A stretch of 64,000 nt of DNA from positions 4,046,501 to 4,110,500 of the forward strand of contig NZ_VFOV01000001.1 of NCBI RefSeq assembly GCF_006716315.1, in the 5' to 3' direction. Of the stretch, positions 1 through 7,601 are shown piece after piece; position 1 is the stretch's first letter, and each line of letters begins with the position of its first letter. The stretch is from Nocardioides albertanoniae. GTDB lineage: Bacteria; Actinomycetota; Actinomycetes; Propionibacteriales; Nocardioidaceae. The translations under genes and the position numbers were made by a program. The notes beneath the pieces are model-generated. The model saw only the letters and a list, made by a program, of their open reading frames with translations, made no database searches and had not been told where the DNA came from.

Positions 1-63
1 GAAGGGCCACCCTCCGCCCCCAACAACCCCAGCAGAAACAAGCACCAGAACCACGCGCCACAC
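1..63 (-). CDS. possible N-terminal fragment of an exported protein cut by the window edge
   Basis: Read on the minus strand from a GTG at 63, the frame stays open to base 1 and gives a short hydrophobic stretch (VWRVVLVLVSAGVVG) like the start of a signal peptide or first membrane helix. There is no ribosome binding site that I trust, and only 21 codons are visible. It may be the start of a gene lying to the left, or chance. Confidence 0.2.
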   Translation of the reverse strand, partial: MWRVVLVLVSAGVVGGGGWPF

Positions 64-91
64 CCGGGCCGTCGCCCCGATAACCAGCCAA

Positions 92-190
92 GTCTTTTCT
101 CGATGGATCCCGGTGTCCAGGACCGCGTAGCGGCCGGCGTAGCCGGCGGGCCGTAGGCCCGTCCTTGACTCCGGGGTTCATCGAGAAGAC
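92..190. repeat. imperfect inverted repeat, about 99 bp
   Basis: The left arm begins GTCTTTTCTCGATGGATCCC near 92. The right arm ends with its near reverse complement, GGTTCATCGAGAAGAC, at 190. Arms of about 30 bases pair with a few mismatches, and the centre carries smaller palindromes (GGGCCGTAGGCCC). It codes for nothing obvious and looks like a dispersed actinobacterial palindromic element in a gene-poor gap. Confidence 0.6.
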
Positions 191-247
191 CCTCCGAGAC
201 GGGTCGGCGGCCCAGGCTGGCTTGTCGAGGGAGGTTCCCGGCAGGGA

Positions 248-340
248 GTGGTCTCGACAAGCTCGACCACCGGAGGCCTGGGGTCGTCTCGACAAGCTCG
301 ACCACCGGAGGGCTTGGGTGGTCTCGACAAGCTCGACCAC
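248..340. repeat. three tandem copies of a 35-bp repeat with a conserved 23-bp core
   Basis: The core GTGGTCTCGACAAGCTCGAC plus CAC lies at 248-270, 283-305 (one change) and 318-340, an exact 35-base period. The core has GTGGTC/GACCAC ends that can pair. A partial inverted copy (GCTTGTCGAG) lies at 220-229. The array sits just beyond the 3' end of the minus-strand monooxygenase gene. Together with the 92-190 element it fills the 382-base gap in which I find no gene. Confidence 0.8.
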
Positions 341-382
341 CGAGGGCGCGAGAACCCGAGGACCCGAGAAACCCTCGCCCCC

Positions 383-1726
383 CTAAGAAGCGACCCCCTC
401 AACCCCCAGATCAGGCCGATCCCCCGGCCGCGGCAGCCCGTAGTGATCCCGAAGAGTGACCCCGGAGTACTCCGTCCGGAAGAGCCCACGCTCCTGCAGG
501 ATCGGAACGACAGACCGGGCGAAGGCGTCGAGCCCGGACGGCAGGACGGCGGGCATGATGTTGAACCCGTCCGCGGCACCGTTCTCGAAGTAGTGCTGGA
601 TGGTGTCGGCGATCTGAACAGGGGTTCCCGCGACGGTGCGGTGCCCGCGCCCGCCTCCGAGCTTCCCGATCAGCTCGCGCACGGTGAGCCGATCACGCCG
701 GGCCCAGTCGACGATGAGGGTGTAACGGCTCTTCGCCCCCTCGATCGAGTCCTCCGACGGCAGTTCGGCGGGCAGCTCCTCGTCCAGCGAGAGTCGATCG
801 GACGAGACCCGGAGCAGCTGAGTGAGCTGGGCGAGGGCGTACTCCGGCGCGATCAGCCGGTCGAGCTCCGCCTCCAGCTCGCGCGCCTCTGCTTCGGTCT
901 CGCCCAGGACCGGGACGATCCCGGGCAGAACCAGTACGTGGTCCGGGTTGCGTCCGGCAGCGACCACCCGTCGTTTGATGTCGGCGTAGAACGTCTGGGT
1001 CTCCGCCAGGGTCGGCTGGGCGGTGAAGATCGCCTCGGCCCAACGGGCCGCGAACTCCTTGCCGTCCTCGGAGGAGCCAGCTTGGACGAGCAGGGGGTGT
1101 CCCTGCGGTGACCGCGGCAGGTTGAGCGGCCCGTCCACCGAGAAGTGCGTCCCAGAGTGAGAGATCGCCCGGACGCGGTCACGGACCGCGTGCACCCCGG
1201 CGTCCTTGTCGGCCACGATCGCGTCGTCGGCCCAGCTGTCCCACAGCTTGGTGGCGACGTCGACGAACTCGTCGGCTCGCTCGTAGCGGGTCTTGTGCAG
1301 CGGCTGCCCCTCCAGCCCGAAGTTGCGAGCGGCCCCGTCCCCGGCGGTGGTGACGATGTTCCATCCCGCGCGCCCACCGGAGAGATGGTCGACCGAGGCG
1401 AGCCGTCGAGCGAGATTGAAGGGCTCGTTGTAGGACGTCGAGGCCGTCGCGATCAGCCCGATCCGGCGGGTGGAGACCGCCAGCGCGGACAGCAGCACGG
1501 TCGGCTCGATCCGCCCGGCGGGCCTTCGTCCGGGGTCGCCGAACATCGCCGGGGAGTCGGCCAGGAACAGCGAGTCGAACTTCGCTGCCTCCGCGACCCG
1601 GGCCAGGTGCTGGTGTGCCTCGAGGGAGAGGTTGGCGTGCGGATCCGAGGAGGGCAGCCGCCACGATGCCTCGTGATGACCGGTGTCGTGGATGAACAGG
1701 TTGAGGTGGAGCTGTCGTGCGCCCAT
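383..1726 (-). CDS. LLM-class flavin-dependent monooxygenase (NtaA/SnaA/DszA type)
   Basis: A 447-residue luciferase-like monooxygenase of the NtaA/SnaA/DszA family. These enzymes use reduced FMN from a separate reductase to oxidise small substrates such as nitrilotriacetate or organosulfur compounds. Family features are the N-terminal LHLNLFIHDTGHHEASWR, the SLFLADSP strand, the GRAGWNIVTT segment and the QAGSSEDGKEFAARWAE phosphate-binding region. Length is normal for the family. The ATG overlaps the stop of the upstream ABC ATPase gene by one base (TGATG), so translation is probably coupled. Being last in an SsuABC-like operon, it probably attacks the imported compound. The substrate cannot be told from sequence. 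No flavin reductase gene is next to it. Confidence 0.9.
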   Translation of the reverse strand: MGARQLHLNLFIHDTGHHEASWRLPSSDPHANLSLEAHQHLARVAEAAKFDSLFLADSPAMFGDPGRRPAGRIEPTVLLSALAVSTRRIGLIATASTSYNEPFNLARRLASVDHLSGGRAGWNIVTTAGDGAARNFGLEGQPLHKTRYERADEFVDVATKLWDSWADDAIVADKDAGVHAVRDRVRAISHSGTHFSVDGPLNLPRSPQGHPLLVQAGSSEDGKEFAARWAEAIFTAQPTLAETQTFYADIKRRVVAAGRNPDHVLVLPGIVPVLGETEAEARELEAELDRLIAPEYALAQLTQLLRVSSDRLSLDEELPAELPSEDSIEGAKSRYTLIVDWARRDRLTVRELIGKLGGGRGHRTVAGTPVQIADTIQHYFENGAADGFNIMPAVLPSGLDAFARSVVPILQERGLFRTEYSGVTLRDHYGLPRPGDRPDLGVEGVAS

Positions 1727-2469
1727 CAGGCCACCTCGTCCTCGACCACACCGAGCTCGGCGAGGAGCCGGGCCCGCAGCGCCGCGAATCGTGGGTCGCC
1801 GGGGCTCCGCTTCTCACCCAGGTCGACATGGATGTCGGACCCGACGACGCCGTCGACCAGCACGATCACCCGGTCGGCGAGCGCGATCGCCTCGTCGACG
1901 TCGTGGGTGACCAGCAGGATCGCGGGGTTGTGGGCTGCGTACAGCTTCTTGAGGAGCTTGTGCATCTTGATCCGCGTCAGCGCGTCCAGAGCGCCGAAGG
2001 GCTCGTCGGCGAGGAGCAGCTGCGGGTCGCGTACGAGCGACCGGGCCAGCGCGGAGCGCTGCTGCTCACCACCGGAGAGCTCGTGCGGCCAGGCCTGCTC
2101 ACGACCTTCGAGACCGACCTCCGAGAGCGCCTCGAGACCGCGCGTACGTGCGTCCGAGCCGGTCAACCCCAGCGTGACGTTGTCCAGCACCCGCCGCCAC
2201 GGCAGCAGCCGGGAGTCCTGGAAGACGACCGAGACCCGGTCGGGCACCTCGACGATCCCCGAGCCCGAGACGGAGCGGTCGAGGCCGGCGAGGGCTCGCA
2301 GCAGCGTGGACTTCCCGGAACCCGAGCGCCCGATCAGCGCCACGAACTCGCCCGGGGCGATGGTGAGGTCGAGTCCGTTGATCACACCTCCTGCCTTCGA
2401 GAAGCTGCGGCTCAGCCCCTCGACGCGTACGGCTCGATCCTTCAGTGACTCTCCAGCGTGCGTCGCCAT
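1726..2469 (-). CDS. ABC transporter ATP-binding protein, SsuB/TauB family
   Basis: The 247-residue ATPase of a nitrate/sulfonate/taurine-type importer. It has a Walker A motif (GRSGSGKST), a Q-loop (VFQDSRLLPW), signature LSGGEQQR, Walker B LLLADEPFGALD and an H-loop (LLVTHDVDEA), all intact. I start it at the ATG at 2469 (MATHAGESLKD), which overlaps the permease 3' end by 28 bases. The open frame extends further upstream only as an unused frame inside the permease. It would energise the permease encoded just upstream, taking substrate from the lipoprotein encoded first in the operon. Confidence 0.93.
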   Translation of the reverse strand: MATHAGESLKDRAVRVEGLSRSFSKAGGVINGLDLTIAPGEFVALIGRSGSGKSTLLRALAGLDRSVSGSGIVEVPDRVSVVFQDSRLLPWRRVLDNVTLGLTGSDARTRGLEALSEVGLEGREQAWPHELSGGEQQRSALARSLVRDPQLLLADEPFGALDALTRIKMHKLLKKLYAAHNPAILLVTHDVDEAIALADRVIVLVDGVVGSDIHVDLGEKRSPGDPRFAALRARLLAELGVVEDEVA

Positions 2470-3296
2470 GCCAGTGCCTTCCTCTCGATGAAGCGGACGA
2501 TGCCGTCGGCGACCAGGCCCAGCAGGGCGTAGACGACCAGGCCGACGACGATGATCTCGGTCTGGCCGTAGCTGGACGCGAGCGTGATCATGTGGCCGAT
2601 GCCGCTGGTCGCGTTGACCTGCTCGACGACCACCAGCGACAGCAGCGCGTTGAGCACCGCGAACCGCAGCCCGAGCAGGAACCCCGGCGTCGCGCCCGGC
2701 AGCACCACGTGCCGCACGAACGCGCCGCGCCCCAGGCTGACCGTCTCGGCCAGCTCCGCGTAGCGGCTGTCGATGCCGCGCAGACCGTTGTGGGTGTGGA
2801 TGTAGATCGGGATGAGTACGCCGAGGGCGATCGTGATCACCTTCATCGGCTCCCCGATCCCCAGCCACAGGATCAGCAGCGGCATCAGCGCCAGGCTCGG
2901 GATGGCCCGCTTGACCTGCACCGGGCCGTCGATCACCGCCTCCCCGACCCGGCTGAGCCCGGAGAGCAGCGCCAGCACGAGCCCGACACCGACCCCGATC
3001 ACCAGCCCGAGGGAGGCCCGGTAGGCCGAGGTGGCCAGGGCGTCCTGCAGGCGCCCGTCGGCGATCAGCTGCTGCGCCGTCTCGACCACGACCCACGGCT
3101 CCGAGAGCGTACGCGGATCCAGCACCCCCGTCGCCGAGGCGAGCGCCCACAGGCCGAGGAGCAGGAGCGGCCCGATCCACAGCGTGCCCGGGATGCGCGG
3201 ACCGGGACCGAGGCGGCGGCGTACGACTCGCTTGTCGGTCTTCTTCTGAGCCGGCGTGGCGCCGACGACCGGCGCTTCGACTGCGGTGGTGGCCAT
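2442..3296 (-). CDS. ABC transporter permease, SsuC/TauC family
   Basis: A 284-residue BPD-type inner-membrane permease. After a basic N-terminus there are about six hydrophobic segments (for example IGPLLLLGLWALA and ASLGLVIGVGVGLVLALLSGL). The cytoplasmic coupling loop appears around SRYAELAETVSLGRGAFVRHVVLPGA, the EAA-type region. The chosen start is the ATG at 3296 (MATTAVEAPVV), which shares one base with the stop of the binding-protein gene. The longer open frame reads back into that gene and is not used. It works with the SsuB-like ATPase downstream. Confidence 0.93.
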   Translation of the reverse strand: MATTAVEAPVVGATPAQKKTDKRVVRRRLGPGPRIPGTLWIGPLLLLGLWALASATGVLDPRTLSEPWVVVETAQQLIADGRLQDALATSAYRASLGLVIGVGVGLVLALLSGLSRVGEAVIDGPVQVKRAIPSLALMPLLILWLGIGEPMKVITIALGVLIPIYIHTHNGLRGIDSRYAELAETVSLGRGAFVRHVVLPGATPGFLLGLRFAVLNALLSLVVVEQVNATSGIGHMITLASSYGQTEIIVVGLVVYALLGLVADGIVRFIERKALAWRRTLESH

Positions 3297-4360
3297 CACT
3301 GACCGCCCTTCAGCGCCTCGGCGACGACCGGCTCGTAACGGCGGTCGTAGAGGTCCTCGACGTCGATCTGGGGCTGGTCCTGCTCCTTCACGAGGATGTC
3401 GGCGGTCTCCTGGTGGCGCTTGATGAAGCCGTCCCAGCTCGGCGGGATGAGGGTCTGGCCCGAGGACTCGAAGACCTTCTTGCCGTCCTTGAAGCTGAGC
3501 CCCTCGTGATCGACGTAGTAGGCCTTGACCCACTCGTCGGGGTGCTCATCGATCCACTTCTCGGCCTTCACCCAGAGCCCGAGGAAATGCTTGAACGCGG
3601 CCGCCTTGTTGGCGTCCTCGAACGTCTCCTCGGGTCCGTAGATGAGAGTGGCGTCGTCACGGATGCCGGTGCGGATCGAGGTGGCGCCGTCCCTCTCGTA
3701 CTTGGCGAGGTAGGAGGTCAGCTGCGTGCCACCGAGCGGAGCCACGTCGACCTGGTTCGCCGCCAGCGCGTTGGCGAAGGTGTCGTCGACGCTCTGGATC
3801 TCGACCAGCTCGACGTCCTTCTGCGTCAGCCCTGCGGCCTCGAGGGTCTTGAGCACCAACGCACCCTGGGCCTGACCGGGCGAGTAGGCGATCTTCTTGC
3901 CCTTCAGGTCCTTCAGCGACGTGACCTTCGACTTCGGTGAGACGCCGAGCTCGTAGATCGGGTTCTCGAGCGGATCCGGGTTCTCGGTGACCGCGACGAT
4001 CTTGACCGGGGTGTCGGTCCAGGTCGCGAACAGCGGCGGGATGTCGGCGACGATGCTCGCGTCCAGCGCATCGGCACGGAACGCCTCGATGCTCTGCGGC
4101 CCACCGGAGATGTTGGCCCACTCGATGTCGTAGCCCTCGACCTCGTCGATCAGGCCGGACGTCTTCAGGGCGACCTCGGCGTTGGGGATGCCGAGGCGCA
4201 GCACGGTGCCGTCGGGGATCTTGTCGGGAAGCGCCGCGTTCGCGGCGAGCTTGGGTCCCTTGCCGGCGTCGGCACCACCACAAGCGGTGACCCCCAGGAG
4301 CAGGGTCGCCAGCACGGCGGCGACGACGGTGAGACGCGCAGATGTGGGGCGGATCGTCAT
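3296..4360 (-). CDS. ABC transporter substrate-binding lipoprotein, SsuA/NMT1 type
   Basis: A 354-residue extracytoplasmic binding protein with a lipoprotein signal. A basic start and hydrophobic stretch (LTVVAAVLATLLLGVTAC) end in a lipobox, so Cys27 should be lipidated. The mature part is NMT1/THI5-like, with LRLGIPNAEVALKTSGLIDE, GPQSIEAFRADALDASIV and LKDLKGKKIAYSPG, typical of sulfonate, taurine or nitrate binding proteins. GGAGAG precedes the ATG. As first gene of the four-gene unit it probably carries the promoter; the upstream 75 bases are AT-rich for this genome (TTAACTATTTATGG). The ligand is unknown, but an organosulfur compound fits the linked monooxygenase. Confidence 0.9.
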   Translation of the reverse strand: MTIRPTSARLTVVAAVLATLLLGVTACGGADAGKGPKLAANAALPDKIPDGTVLRLGIPNAEVALKTSGLIDEVEGYDIEWANISGGPQSIEAFRADALDASIVADIPPLFATWTDTPVKIVAVTENPDPLENPIYELGVSPKSKVTSLKDLKGKKIAYSPGQAQGALVLKTLEAAGLTQKDVELVEIQSVDDTFANALAANQVDVAPLGGTQLTSYLAKYERDGATSIRTGIRDDATLIYGPEETFEDANKAAAFKHFLGLWVKAEKWIDEHPDEWVKAYYVDHEGLSFKDGKKVFESSGQTLIPPSWDGFIKRHQETADILVKEQDQPQIDVEDLYDRRYEPVVAEALKGGQ

Positions 4361-4444
4361 GACTCTCCTCTGGTGTGGTGTGTCAAAACCAGAGTAAGTC
4401 AGTCGAGATTAACTATTTATGGATTCCCGGATCTTGAGATCGCC

Positions 4445-4555
4445 GAAGAGTCACTCGTGCAGGTCGAAGCGTCAGCTCTGCAGGTCGAGATGGCACGGGC
4501 GTGCCATCTCGACCTGCAGAAGCGACCTCTCGACCTGCAGGAGAGTGACTTCTCG
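4445..4555. repeat. palindromic repeat, TGCAGGTCGA family, copy A
   Basis: The centre is a perfect 21-bp stem: 4477-4497 pairs with 4500-4520 around a GG loop. Flanking degenerate units (GAGTCACTC..TGCAGGTCGA on the left, TCGACCTGCAGGAGAGTGAC on the right) extend the inverted symmetry to about 111 bases. It lies just beyond the 3' end of the hypX-like gene. The same units recur at 7509-7597 and 18582-18710. It may act as a transcription terminator. Confidence 0.85.
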
Positions 4556-4572
4556 ACTGAGACTTGAACGGG

Positions 4573-6225
4573 TCAGAAGCGGATCTTGGCCGGGGTCTCG
4601 GTGGCGGCGGCCTTGGTGACGAACGCTGTGCGCTTCGCGCTGAAGCCGTAGCGGTCTTCGAAGAGGTCGCGGGCCATCTCGGCGAGCTCGATGCTCTGGT
4701 AGTAGGACAGCGGCATCGCGCCGGCACGGCGGGAGTCGCGGGCGGCCAGCGCCGGGGCGTACGCATCAGGCTCGGTGTAACCGACGGCCAGGCTGCGCAG
4801 CCACCCGTCGAAGTCGGCGGGGTCGCGCGGGCCGAGGTCGCTGATCATGCCGATGCGCACGGCCTCGGCCGCCGAGATCGGCAGCTTCGCGCCGAGCAGC
4901 TCGTCGGCCTTCTCCTCGCCGACCCGGCTCGGCAGGCCCCAGGTGTGGAGCTCGGAGCCGAAGATGCCCATGTCGTAATAGGGGTTGAGCACGACGCCCT
5001 CACGAGCGACGGTGACGTCGGCGCACAGTCCCGCCATGACACCGCCGGCGCCGGCGTTGGCGGTGAACGCGGCGATAGTCAGCTGCTCGGCCTCGGCGAT
5101 CGCCAGGCAGAGCTCGTCGATGGCGCGGATGTTGTCCCAGGCCTCGGCCGCCGGGTCCTGGGCCGCGTCGATCACGCCGAGGTGGATGCCGTTGGAGAAG
5201 GCATGCTCGGTGCCGCGTACGACGAGCACGGCCGTGTCCTCGACGAGTGCCTTGCGCACCGCGTCGGTGAGCCGACGGCACTGCTGGGTGTGCATCGCGC
5301 CGCTGTAGGAGCGGATGGTGAGGTAGCCGACGTCGCCGTCACGCTCGTAGGTGGTCTCGGCGAGCGCCGCCGGCATCGGATTGTAGGGCACGCGCTCGGT
5401 GTCGAGCACCCACCCGGCCGGCAGCTTGGGGCCACGCTTCTTCTCGCCCAGGGTGGCGGCATACCCGACCCACAGGGTGCCCTCGCCGGTGGCGATCGCG
5501 ACCGCGTCGACATCGCGCCCGACGACGGTGCCGGGCACGCCGTGGTTCTCCGGCGTGGTGGCGGCGTCGAAGAGGCAGTAGCTCCTGCCGTCGATGCTCG
5601 CCGGAGCGCCCGGCGCACCGTCGGCGGCCGCGATCCGACGGGCGATCTCGGTCGCCGGCGCCGACCAGTCGATCTCGAAGGCTCTGCGGCGCAGCAGAGG
5701 CAGCTCGCCGGTGCCTTCGACCGAGACCGGCCACTCCTCGGCCGGCTTCGGCTGCTCGCCGGCCTCGACCATCCGGAGCACCTCGGCGACACAGGTCATC
5801 GCGGCGTCGGCGACCGGGCCGTTGTAGAGCGAGCTCTTCGCGATCGGCACCTCGGGCATCGGGAACGTCACGGTCGCCCAGACCGGGCCCGCATCCATCG
5901 CCTCGACCGCCGATAGCGCGGTGACGCCCCAGCGGTCGCGAGCGTCGAGCGTCGCGTGGTCGAGCGACGACGGACCGCGGTCGCCGACCGGGCCCGGGTG
6001 GATGACGACCGTCGGATAGCTGCCCCAGACGTCCTCCGGCACCCGGTGCTTGAGGAAGGGGCACAGGATCAGGTCGGGCTCCATGGCGTCGACGGCCGCG
6101 ACCAGGGAGGGGTCGTCGTGGACCGGCGCCAGCACGACGCCGACGTCGTGGCCGCCCTCCTTCAGATCACACCAGACCCGCTGGGTCAGGCCGTTGAACG
6201 CTGAGACGAGTAGCAGAATGCGCAT
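4573..6225 (-). CDS. hypX: HypX-like protein: N-terminal formyltransferase fused to C-terminal crotonase domain
   Basis: A 550-residue two-domain protein. Residues 1 to about 280 are a methionyl-tRNA formyltransferase-like domain with HPGPVGDRGPSSLD (His76) and MDAGPVWATVTFPM (Asp111). Residues about 295-550 are an enoyl-CoA hydratase-like domain (NAGAGGVMAGLCADVTVA, NPYYDMGIFGSELHTWGLP). This order and length match HypX/HoxX, which makes the CO ligand of [NiFe]-hydrogenase from a formyl group in aerobic bacteria. No hydrogenase or other hyp gene is in the window, so it is either a distant partner of a hydrogenase elsewhere or a relative with another role. It is divergent from the alarmone synthetase gene. 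No clear Shine-Dalgarno precedes the ATG. Domain assignment is firm, biological role less so. Confidence 0.85.
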   Translation of the reverse strand: MRILLLVSAFNGLTQRVWCDLKEGGHDVGVVLAPVHDDPSLVAAVDAMEPDLILCPFLKHRVPEDVWGSYPTVVIHPGPVGDRGPSSLDHATLDARDRWGVTALSAVEAMDAGPVWATVTFPMPEVPIAKSSLYNGPVADAAMTCVAEVLRMVEAGEQPKPAEEWPVSVEGTGELPLLRRRAFEIDWSAPATEIARRIAAADGAPGAPASIDGRSYCLFDAATTPENHGVPGTVVGRDVDAVAIATGEGTLWVGYAATLGEKKRGPKLPAGWVLDTERVPYNPMPAALAETTYERDGDVGYLTIRSYSGAMHTQQCRRLTDAVRKALVEDTAVLVVRGTEHAFSNGIHLGVIDAAQDPAAEAWDNIRAIDELCLAIAEAEQLTIAAFTANAGAGGVMAGLCADVTVAREGVVLNPYYDMGIFGSELHTWGLPSRVGEEKADELLGAKLPISAAEAVRIGMISDLGPRDPADFDGWLRSLAVGYTEPDAYAPALAARDSRRAGAMPLSYYQSIELAEMARDLFEDRYGFSAKRTAFVTKAAATETPAKIRF

Positions 6226-6369
6226 GTGGGGGGATTGTCCTTGTCGTGGGGTAGACCGATCAGACCTCTATCCCCCGAGGGGTGTCAATCTAGCGGGCCG
6301 CCCCCAGAGACGCACCCTCGCACCCGCCTTGTCGCCGCCTGCAAGGATGGAGATCATTCAGGAGGGGAC

Positions 6370-7035
6370 ATGACCACGACCGATCCGATCACCACGTTGG
6401 TGGATCTCGTCGAAGCGAGCGGTGAAGATCTGACCCGCGACCTGACCAGATTCCGGATGCGCTACAAGTTCGCCATCGACGAGATCTCGACCAAGATCGC
6501 GATCCTGCGCGAGGAGTTCGAGCACAACCACGACCACAGCCCGATCGAGCACGTACGCACCCGGCTCAAGTCGCCCGAGAGCCTGCTCGCCAAGGCGCGC
6601 AAGATCGGTTGCCCGCTCACCATCGACGCGCTCGAGGAGCAGATCCGCGACATCGCCGGCATCCGGGTGGTGTGCCCTTTCGTCTCCGACGTCTACTGGA
6701 TCATGGAGATGCTGGGCGGTCAGTCCGATGTTGAGGTCGTCGAGGTCGAGGACTACATCGCCGAGCCCAAGGCCAACGGCTACCGCAGCCTCCACCTGAT
6801 CATCACGGTGCCGGTCTATCTCTCCGACCGGGTGGTCGAGGTGCCTGTCGAGCTGCAGATCCGCACCATCGCGATGGACTTCTGGGCCAGCGTCGAGCAC
6901 TCGATCTACTACAAGTACGACGGCACCGTCCCCACGACGCTGCGCGACGAGCTCGGCGACGCCGCCCGCACCGCGGCCGATCTCGACACCACCATGGCCC
7001 GACTGCGCACCGAGGTGCACGGCACGGCTCGGTGA
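6370..7035 (+). CDS. small alarmone synthetase, RelP/RelQ-type GTP pyrophosphokinase
   Basis: A 221-residue single-domain RelA/SpoT synthetase with no hydrolase, TGS or ACT domains. Such proteins make (p)ppGpp from ATP and GTP or GDP. Visible family features are LTRFRMRYKFAIDEISTKI at the N-terminus, RTRLKSPESLLAKARK, IRDIAGIRVVCPF, the EPKANGYRSLHLII loop and VELQIRTIAMDFWASVEH. The ATG at 6370 is preceded by a strong GGAGGGG; the open frame upstream of it lacks family similarity. It is monocistronic, divergent from the hypX-like gene. Confidence 0.92.
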   Translation: MTTTDPITTLVDLVEASGEDLTRDLTRFRMRYKFAIDEISTKIAILREEFEHNHDHSPIEHVRTRLKSPESLLAKARKIGCPLTIDALEEQIRDIAGIRVVCPFVSDVYWIMEMLGGQSDVEVVEVEDYIAEPKANGYRSLHLIITVPVYLSDRVVEVPVELQIRTIAMDFWASVEHSIYYKYDGTVPTTLRDELGDAARTAADLDTTMARLRTEVHGTAR

Positions 7036-7084
7036 GCGCGTGACCCCGTCGATCCGACCGCCCGCGATCTGAGATCGTGGAGGC

Positions 7085-7507
7085 ATGGATCTGCGCGTAC
7101 CACCGGGGCCGGGGCTGCCCGAAGGGCTGAACATCCCCGACGCCGAGCTGGTCGAGCGCTTCTCCAGGTCGCCCGGGCCGGGAGGGCAGTCGGTCAACAC
7201 CACCGACTCGCGCGTCGAGCTCGAGTGGGACCCGGCCGCGTCGAAGGTGCTCGACGACACCCAGCGCTCGCGGCTGCTCGCCCGCGCCCGCGGACCGATC
7301 ACGGTCGTCTCCCACGAGCAGCGCTCCCAGCACCGCAACCGGGTCGCCGCCCGCGAGCGCATGGCCGAACGCGTACGTTCCCTGCTCGCGCCCCCGCCTC
7401 CCCCGCGACGCCCCACCAGACCCACCCGCGGGTCCAAGGAGCGCCGCCTCGACGCGAAGCGGCAGCGCAGCCGGACCAAACAGCTCCGCGGACGCGTCCA
7501 GGACTAG
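7085..7507 (+). CDS. arfB: ArfB-like peptidyl-tRNA hydrolase (class I release-factor domain, GGQ)
   Basis: A 140-residue protein with the catalytic GGQ motif in SPGPGGQSVNTTDSRVEL (about residues 34-51), followed by a long basic tail rich in Arg and Lys (RRPTRPTRGSKERRLDAKRQ). This is the layout of ArfB/YaeJ, which enters the empty mRNA channel of stalled ribosomes with its basic tail and releases the peptide. It lacks the codon-recognition domains of RF1/RF2. It begins 50 bases after the alarmone synthetase gene on the same strand. A palindromic repeat follows its stop. Confidence 0.92.
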   Translation: MDLRVPPGPGLPEGLNIPDAELVERFSRSPGPGGQSVNTTDSRVELEWDPAASKVLDDTQRSRLLARARGPITVVSHEQRSQHRNRVAARERMAERVRSLLAPPPPPRRPTRPTRGSKERRLDAKRQRSRTKQLRGRVQD

Positions 7508-7508
7508 C

Positions 7509-7597
7509 CGAGAAGTCACTCGTGCAGGTCGAGTCGGCACCGAGGTGCCGACTCGACCTGCACGAGTGACGCTTCGACCTGCGGGAGTGACTTCTCG
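7509..7597. repeat. palindromic repeat, TGCAGGTCGA family, copy B
   Basis: A perfect 26-bp stem: 7515-7540 pairs with 7545-7570 around the loop CGAG. A further inverted unit (CGACCTGCGGGAGTGACTTC) follows at 7575-7594. It starts two bases after the arfB stop and ends five bases before the convergent acetyltransferase stop, so it is well placed to terminate transcription from both sides. It is the same unit family as 4445-4555 and 18582-18710. Confidence 0.9.
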
Positions 7598-7601
7598 CCG
7601 C

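Noticed and set aside
248..340. 35-base repeats considered as a CRISPR array
   Set aside because: Only three cores, spacers of 12 bases that are similar to each other, and no cas genes nearby.
248..1111. 287-codon plus frame covering the 35-base repeats and part of the monooxygenase gene
   Set aside because: Its start lies in the repeat array and the rest is antisense to the monooxygenase; composition is shadow-like.
5399..5581. Short plus-strand frames inside the hypX-like gene as separate genes
   Set aside because: They have no ribosome binding sites or homology-like motifs and lie fully inside a well supported gene.
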